Of a stretch of 15,992 nt of DNA, positions 7,750 to 13,400 are shown one piece after another. The translations under genes were made by a program, and so were the position numbers. Position 1 is the first letter of the stretch. Each line of letters starts with the position of its first letter. Source of the stretch: JAAYCI01 sp964370165 (GTDB taxonomy: Bacteria; Bacillota; Clostridia; Oscillospirales; Ruminococcaceae); assembly GCA_964370165.1 (NCBI GenBank), contig CAYJIG010000046.1, forward strand, positions 1 to 15,992, given 5' to 3'. A model generated the notes under the pieces. That model ran no database searches. It had not been told where the DNA came from and saw only the letters and a program-made list of their open reading frames with translations.

Positions 7750-8193
7750 TTAAAAATCCACACCTGCAACTAAAGCAATATAGCCATATGGGGTTTTTTG
7801 ACCACACCGTACAAAAACCTTAACTTCTTCACCGTTTAACGCCCCATTCAACCAAAGATCTTTCAGTTTTACATGTGAGAAAGTTTTCTCAGTAATCGGC
7901 ATATCTTTGTTCGTGAATTTTGATATTATATCAACAAAATCTTTATATGTGTTAGAATGAGCCGACTTTATTTCCTCTGCAACATAATATTCTTCAACTT
8001 CCAATTCTTCTAGCACAACATTCAAAACATCCTTAACCATTGGAATGCCATCAGTTACAGCAAGATCAATACAGGTTGTAATATCATGCCTCGGAAAAGG
8101 GCACCCTACATCGCCTATTATAATAATGTCACCATGCCCCATTCTTGCTACAGCTTCTGACAGCTCGGCATTTAAAATTCCTCTTTTCTTCAT
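7750..8193 (-). CDS. rbsD: D-ribose pyranase-like mutarotase (RbsD/FucU family)
   Basis: A 147-residue protein, close to the usual 131-140. The family converts the pyranose form of ribose to the furanose form used by ribokinase, as a ring-shaped oligomer in the cytoplasm. The N-terminus MKKRGILNAEL, MGHGD with His20, GDVGCP with Asp28, AEEIKSAH (about 72-79) and the C-terminal TPYGYIALVAGVDF are diagnostic. From memory, B. subtilis and E. coli RbsD end with PYAN, whose Asn helps bind the sugar; here the matching residues are PYGY, so the Asn is replaced. This may mean a changed substrate. It is the first structural gene of the operon, with AGAGGTG 7 bases before the ATG and a LacI-type operator just upstream. 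Confidence 0.92.
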   Translation of the reverse strand: MKKRGILNAELSEAVARMGHGDIIIIGDVGCPFPRHDITTCIDLAVTDGIPMVKDVLNVVLEELEVEEYYVAEEIKSAHSNTYKDFVDIISKFTNKDMPITEKTFSHVKLKDLWLNGALNGEEVKVFVRCGQKTPYGYIALVAGVDF

Positions 8194-8208
8194 AATAAAA
8201 ACACCTCT

Positions 8209-8222
8209 GTTAATCGTTTAAC
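8209..8222 (-). promoter_or_regulatory. Operator upstream of rbsD
   Basis: GTTAAACGATTAAC is a 14-base inverted repeat with one mismatched pair and a central CG, the usual form of LacI/GalR-family operators. It ends 15 bases before the rbsD start codon. A copy with one base changed lies in front of the regulator gene at 9370-9383. I found no convincing sigma-70 promoter between the regulator stop and this site, only weak matches. Confidence 0.75.
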
Positions 8223-8343
8223 CGACACACGAACAAAGCCCTTAAAATCTTAACTATCTATTACTATTGGTACTTTTTCGAAACCAATCTACACTTTTAT
8301 TTATCAAGCATGAATTTCATTTCAAAAATTAAAAACAGCTACA

Positions 8344-9348
8344 TTATGTTTCTCTTTTTATTAAAAATGTATTTAATACCGTCTCCTTACCTCTTAACTC
8401 GTTGTCGTTCTCAATTGAATCAATCAACATGCGAACAGCCGTTTCTCCAAGATTTTTTGTGGAGTTTTCAACTGTCGTCAATGGCGGGTATAAAAAATTC
8501 GAAAAGAATATATTGTCAAAACCAACAATTGACACATCTTCCGGGATTTTAAGTCCATTAGATTTTGCAGACTCCATAACTCCCCATGCCATAATATCAC
8601 TTGTAGCAAAAACCGCATATTTTTCTTTTTGTTTGTTTTTTTCTTCAATAAATTTTTTCATAGTAAAATAACCGGATTTAAAGGTGAAATCACAATTATA
8701 AACTACGCAATGCTCAGCAGGTATTCCTTTTTCAACTAAACGGTTTAAAAAACCATCTAATCTATTTTTTGCATTTGGCACAGATTGAATAGGACCTGTA
8801 AAGCAAGCAAACCTTTTATACCCTAAGGAGATAAAGTACTCCGCTACTTGCGCCGAACCAACAAAATTATCTGCATATACAAATCCAATATTTTCAGCGG
8901 TTTCAAACGCAGGCCTGTCTACAATTACAACAGGCACAGTATACTCAACATTTAAATTTTCAATTGTAGAAAACGGAGCTATATTAATAATGCCATCTAC
9001 ACTAGACGAAAGAAGTGAATTTATAATTTTCTTTTCACGAAAAACATCGTTATCCGAATTACAAAGAGTAACTTGATAGTTCTTTTTCTCAGCTTTCTTT
9101 TGTATGTACTCAACCATTTCAGCAAAGAACGGATTTGTTATATTTGGAACCATTACTCCGATTGTGTGTGAACGGCTAATTTTCAAGCTACGCGCAATTA
9201 TATTTGGTCTGTAGTTCAAAGAATCCATTGCGTCACGGATGCGTTGTTCTAAATCTTTGCTTACAAACTTTTTTTGAGTTATAACATTGGAAACTGTCGC
9301 TGTTGAAACTTTCGCAAGCTTAGCGACATCTTTTATTGTCGCTCGCAT
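8344..9348 (-). CDS. LacI/GalR-family transcriptional regulator (RbsR-like)
   Basis: A 334-residue DNA-binding repressor, normal family length. Residues 1-25 (ATIKDVAKLAKVSTATVSNV) are the classic LacI helix-turn-helix. LNYRPNIIARSL forms the hinge helix, and from about residue 60 (HTIGVMVPNITNPFFAEMV) the sugar-binding periplasmic-like core follows, with FATSDIMAWG and VSIVGFDNIFFSNFLYPPLTT typical of the C-terminal subdomain. The ATG at 9348 is preceded by GGAG at 7 bases. It lies upstream of and in the same direction as the sugar genes, 150 bases before rbsD. Matching operators in front of itself and of rbsD suggest autorepression and control of the operon, relieved by a sugar or sugar phosphate. 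The inducer cannot be read from the sequence. Confidence 0.92.
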   Translation of the reverse strand: MRATIKDVAKLAKVSTATVSNVITQKKFVSKDLEQRIRDAMDSLNYRPNIIARSLKISRSHTIGVMVPNITNPFFAEMVEYIQKKAEKKNYQVTLCNSDNDVFREKKIINSLLSSSVDGIINIAPFSTIENLNVEYTVPVVIVDRPAFETAENIGFVYADNFVGSAQVAEYFISLGYKRFACFTGPIQSVPNAKNRLDGFLNRLVEKGIPAEHCVVYNCDFTFKSGYFTMKKFIEEKNKQKEKYAVFATSDIMAWGVMESAKSNGLKIPEDVSIVGFDNIFFSNFLYPPLTTVENSTKNLGETAVRMLIDSIENDNELRGKETVLNTFLIKRET

Positions 9349-9369
9349 AATATCGCTCCAAATCCAATA

Positions 9370-9383
9370 GTTAATCGTGTAAC
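9370..9383 (-). promoter_or_regulatory. Operator upstream of the LacI-family gene
   Basis: GTTACACGATTAAC differs from the rbsD operator at one base (C for A) and keeps the central CG. It lies just after the expected transcription start of the consensus promoter at 9398-9426, a position where a bound repressor would block initiation or elongation. Confidence 0.75.
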
Positions 9384-9397
9384 TGATTACATTTTAA

Positions 9398-9426
9398 ATT
9401 ATATTACTTCACTATTTTTTTGTCAA
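9398..9426 (-). promoter_or_regulatory. Consensus sigma-70 promoter of the LacI-family gene
   Basis: On the minus strand a perfect TTGACA (9421-9426), a spacer of exactly 17 bases and a perfect TATAAT (9398-9403). The expected start is near 9390, about 40 bases before the start codon. Confidence 0.88.
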
Positions 9427-9997
9427 TAACAATCTAAAAATATGTATTAAATGACAATAAAACCACTTGCAAATTGTTCAATTTAGATAAACCCCAAGAA
9501 CATGTAATACAGCCTACCAATCGCAGTAGACTCTACTTTTTAAATGTTGGTTTATGTGTAAATGTCAATTGTTCTCCTAACTCATCTTCTTTTAATTGAT
9601 TTTTTGTATTACTCTTAATTTTCCATAATTCATCCTTAAAATTCGCTTTCAAAAATCTTGTTCATACGATAATTTTAAGCAAAAAAAATATGAAATTCAA
9701 TGAAGAAAGCCGTGTATTCGAAGCGGCTCAAAATTGCAACAGTGAAGATGGCACAATCAGGGAAATCAGTCTGCCTCACATTAAAAAGAGAGCTTATTAA
9801 AATGTCCATTACGGCAACCATGAATAAGCTAAGATAGAAATATTTAAATACAATGACTTATGTCTGCTCTTTATTAATATGACCAGTGGCTACTAAAAGG
9901 TGTTTTACGGATTTATAGATACTATCTTCATTTCAGTCTTTAGCATTATGCATGCGCAAAATTATCCCATTACGTACGCATTACGTACGCCGATGGT
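9427..9997. other. Intergenic DNA without a recognisable gene
   Basis: About 570 bases, AT-rich, with stops in all frames at short intervals. The longest open pieces are a 36-codon plus-strand frame at 9690-9800 (ending PHIKKRAY) and a 51-codon frame at 9952-10107 that runs into repeat copy B. Neither has a good ribosome binding site or a family I recognise. They may be remnants of decayed genes or chance. Nothing resembling a transposase was seen. Confidence 0.5.
9969..9990. repeat. Tandem duplication of an 11-base unit
   Basis: ATTACGTACGC occurs twice without a gap (9969-9979 and 9980-9990). Each unit contains the self-complementary TACGTA. It lies just before repeat copy B. Confidence 0.8.
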
Positions 9998-10234
9998 TTT
10001 TGCCAGGATTGAAAAATTGTAAATTCAAGCGACAATATGCTTTATGCCCAAAATATATCGCTATAACAAAAAATCCTACCGACAAAAGTCAGTGGAATTT
10101 GCTCTGAGTAACCATAAGGGGCATGGAAAAGCTTCGTATTAAAGCAGGTTTTATAGCCGATAGGTAATGTTGTAACAGTTGATATAATCAATTAAAGGAA
10201 GATGTGTTTGTGTTTTATAAACTTTATAAAATAA
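9998..10234. repeat. Intergenic repeat, copy B
   Basis: Direct repeat of 430-665. The best-conserved block (10047-10128) has two changes in 82 bases. The GGAA-loop hairpin at 10118-10135 is kept in part: one G-C becomes G-U, but one A-U becomes an A-A mismatch. Similarity fades after about 10140. Copy B lies downstream of the large minus-strand surface gene, just as copy A lies downstream of the minus-strand sugar operon. Confidence 0.85.
10068..10099 (-). terminator. Terminator-like hairpin inside repeat copy B
   Basis: On the minus strand AATTCCAC-t-GAC pairs with GTC-g-GTAGGATT around a TTTT loop. Two base changes from copy A turn one pair into a G-U wobble and break another. The T6 tract after the stem is kept. 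It could be a back-up terminator for the surface-protein gene, after the stronger hairpin at 10362-10402. Confidence 0.45.
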
Positions 10235-10255
10235 ACTTATGTTAAGACCCACACC

Positions 10256-10286
10256 TTCTGCCGACTCCAAAAAGGTAGTGGCAGAA
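10256..10286. other. Intergenic hairpin without a T tract
   Basis: TTCTGCC-g-ACTCC (10256-10268) can pair with GG-t-AGT-GGCAGAA (10274-10286) around an A5 loop. This gives 12 base pairs with two single-base bulges. No T run follows on either strand, so it is not a standard terminator. Role unknown. Confidence 0.45.
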
Positions 10287-10361
10287 TACTTGCAAGAGAA
10301 AGATATTTACTTTTCACTTATACGAGTTATTTGCCAGTATTATAAATGATGGTAACCCTAT

Positions 10362-10402
10362 AAATTAAAAGACATCGAATGATATCCGATGTCTTTTAAT
10401 TT
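10362..10402. terminator. Bidirectional terminator below the surface-protein gene
   Basis: A perfect 16-base inverted repeat (10362-10377 and 10387-10402, core AAAAGACATCG/CGATGTCTTTT) around a 9-base loop. It lies 30 bases after the stop codon of the minus-strand surface gene. The arms end in A/T-rich sequence, giving U-rich ends on both strands, so it can also stop rightward transcription coming from repeat copy B. Confidence 0.85.
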
Positions 10403-10432
10403 TATCTTTGCAATATTTGCGCCGGTAATCTG

Positions 10433-13400
10433 TTACTCTTCAGATTTCTTTTTGCGATAAACAATAAACCCTGCAACAGCTCCTAATACCAGCAGCGGTA
10501 CTATTATCCATAAAATATTAAATCCGGATTCAGGCTCTTGTGCAGTAGATGCACTTTGCTGGGATTCAACGCTCGATTCTTCTTCCTGTGTGTCATCCGA
10601 TTGTTCATCTTGTTCATCATCCGTAGCCGGCTCTTCACTTTGCGACTCTTCTTCCCACATTGCATACAGCGTGGTATTTTTGGTGAAAAGTTCGTTTTCG
10701 TCCACTTTTTCGCCATCCTCTGCTTTTGTATACCAGCCCTTAAATATGAAGCCATCCCTTATTGGATCGCTTGGAAAATCAAGATATCCATCCTCATCAG
10801 TGTATATTATAGGATTAAAATCTTTATCGTCAATCATTCCACCCATAAGGTTAAGTGTTATGCGATAGCCGCTGAAGGATGTTGTTTGCTCAGAAGGCAA
10901 AGTTTCCGCTACAGGTGGAATTATCACTGTAGATTCTGTGCTACTGCTACCGCCACCATTACCACTACCACTCGAAGTAGCCGGTATGACATTTATCGTT
11001 ATCTCGGCAGATCCGCTGTAAGACGCATATTCATGAGCGCTGTCGCCGCCTACATCTTGCCCACTGATATTTATATTCGCAAACAGCTTTACTACTCCTG
11101 TAGCATTAAGCCCTGTAAGTGTACTGCCGTTTACCACCGCACCCGATACTGTGGTCGAGTAGTTATTCAAAACAAACTGCACGCTGACATTTGACGGAAC
11201 AACCGCTGACACCAGTGAAGCAAGGTTGAAAGTGCTGTTTGCCGGAACATTTATCGACGTGACAACCGATGGAATCTGACTTACAGCAGTAATATTGAAA
11301 GTATCTATCACCGACTTTTCGGGCACAACACCATTCACCGCCGATGTTGCAGTTACCGAATACTCGCCGACATATCTTGGCACTGTATTGCTCTGCGGAT
11401 ACGTAGTAGCGTTTACGCCCTGGTATGTATAGCTAAGCTGTCCGCCATTAGGCGAGGCATTCCCGACATAAGACACGGTGGGTGATGCAGACGAAGTGCC
11501 GTAAACCCAATCCGGCATAGTAACCGAATCCAGATTGTTCGGCTGGTGGGATATATCCACACTGATATTCTGCGTCGCAGTATATGCGGCATACTCGGCA
11601 ACACCATCACTATTTTCGTCGTATTCATTGAGTGTCAGGCGCACTGTCACCGTGCCGGGTGTAGCCACTGAATTCAGCTCTACTTCGTTTGTTACCGAAG
11701 CACCTGTGCCGCCATCAGCTACCACACTAAAAGATATTGTTCCAAGCTTATAGCTTGCGCCACCGACAAGAGTGGTGAGCAGTAAAGTAGAATTTGTTCC
11801 CATGGTAGTCGACGATATCATGTTTGGAGACTGTGTACCCTCGGTAATTTCAAAGTCATGCGTCACCGATTTTGGGAATACTGTACCGTTTGCGGTAGAT
11901 GTTGCCGTCACTGTGTATTCGCCAACATATTTTGGTTTCACGCCACTTTCGGCATAAGCGGTAGCTCCTCGTCCTTTATAGCTGTACGTAATAGCTCCAC
12001 CGTTATATGCTGCGCCGCCTATAGTAGTTATGGACGGAGATGATGCATCACTGCCGTATACCCAGTTTGCCATGCTTACGGTATCAAGGTTGTTTGGTGT
12101 GGAGAGTGTACCATTTGTGGTAACACTGACGCTACCACTGCCGTTATATGGCGCATACTCTGAAACACCGTCGCTGTTTACGTCGTATGACGGGATGTCT
12201 ATCGTAACATCTGCGGTGAAACTTCCTGCCGTAGTGGCAGTAACCACTCTTTTATCCAGCGATAACGCCGCGCCTGTTCCGTTTTCGACGAGGTTTACAA
12301 ANNNNNNNNNNNNNNNNNNNNNNNNNNNNNNNNNNNNNNNNNNNNNNNNNNNNNNNNNNNNNNNNNNNNNNNNNNNNNNNNNNNNNNNNNNNNNNNNNNN
12401 NCCGTTTGCCACTCCGCCATCATACACGGTAACAGGCACCGACGGAGTGTCTCCGTATGTATAGTCGTCAAATGTCACCGACATTAACGCGTTACTGATT
12501 CGCTGATAAGTGGCGTTGATAACAACATCGTTTGCAGGCATCACAAATGTTGTTTGGCCTGCTGATGCCGATGCAAAACTCACCCCTGTGCTCTGGGTTG
12601 TCCATTCCTTGAACCAGTTATCATTAATACTATCCGCAGTTATGGTAACCCGTGTTCCGGGCGTTGCTATAATATAGTCGGCAGAGCCGGAATTTATGCT
12701 GATACTATACGTCTGTGACGCATTTGTAATCACTGGGTACGAGCCTAAAAGCGACCATGGGCTACCGCTTGTGCTGTCGTTAAGCTGTTTCAGTAGCTGG
12801 TTTGGGTCTGTCACTTGCGCCGATGTTACAGGTTGCGTTCTACCGGCAGCGTCTTGCTCGTTATCTACCCCCACTTGTCCAGCTTGCCCAAGATAGAAGT
12901 TATTGTTAATTTTGCTGTCGCCCGAAGAGTTTATATTCCGTCCCACAAGTGCGCCTGTGTAGCTGCCGCCACCGCTTACAGCGCCGATTGAGTAGGTATT
13001 TATCATGCCACTGCTAAGGTTCAGACCCACCATGCCGCCGGCAACGTCTCCGTTACCATCTACCAGCATCTGTTTTTTAAACTCTGCCACCGCACCCTCA
13101 AGACCCAGCGAAGCGACATCAATACCAAAGGAACTTAAAAGCAAAGTAGTTGCAAACTGTTGCGCAAATGTATCTCGAACCAACCATGTGTCTATCCACG
13201 CTTCGTTTTTGGCAAGAACATCGCTTCCGGCATTTGTTTCAACATCTCCTACGTTATATGAGGTTTGAAGGGTGTTGTTGGACATCACGTTTGCGCCTAC
13301 TGCCCCACCGGCAACACCATTTGCCCTAATAGTGCCTGTGTTGGAAGAGTATAGTATTTCACCCTCGTTTTCATTCATTCCGCAAATGCCACCTACAGTA

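Noticed and set aside
8205..8225. Catabolite-repression (cre) site at the rbsD operator
   Set aside because: It shares only the A-rich, CG-centred look; key TG and CA positions of the cre consensus do not fit.
8223..8343. Promoter for rbsD
   Set aside because: Only weak matches such as TTGGTT or TAAGAT with poor partners or spacing. A promoter must exist here or transcription may come from the regulator gene, but I cannot place it.
9952..10107. 51-codon plus-strand frame ending in TDKSQWNLL, also seen at the same place in repeat copy A
   Set aside because: The peptide match is a by-product of near-identical DNA. Identity continues past the stop codon and substitutions are not biased to third positions.
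10504..11628. Long open frames on both strands within the giant surface gene (for example 10538-11194 +, 12030-12464 +)
   Set aside because: They are shadows of a repetitive, stop-poor coding sequence; no domains, ribosome binding sites or independent termination.
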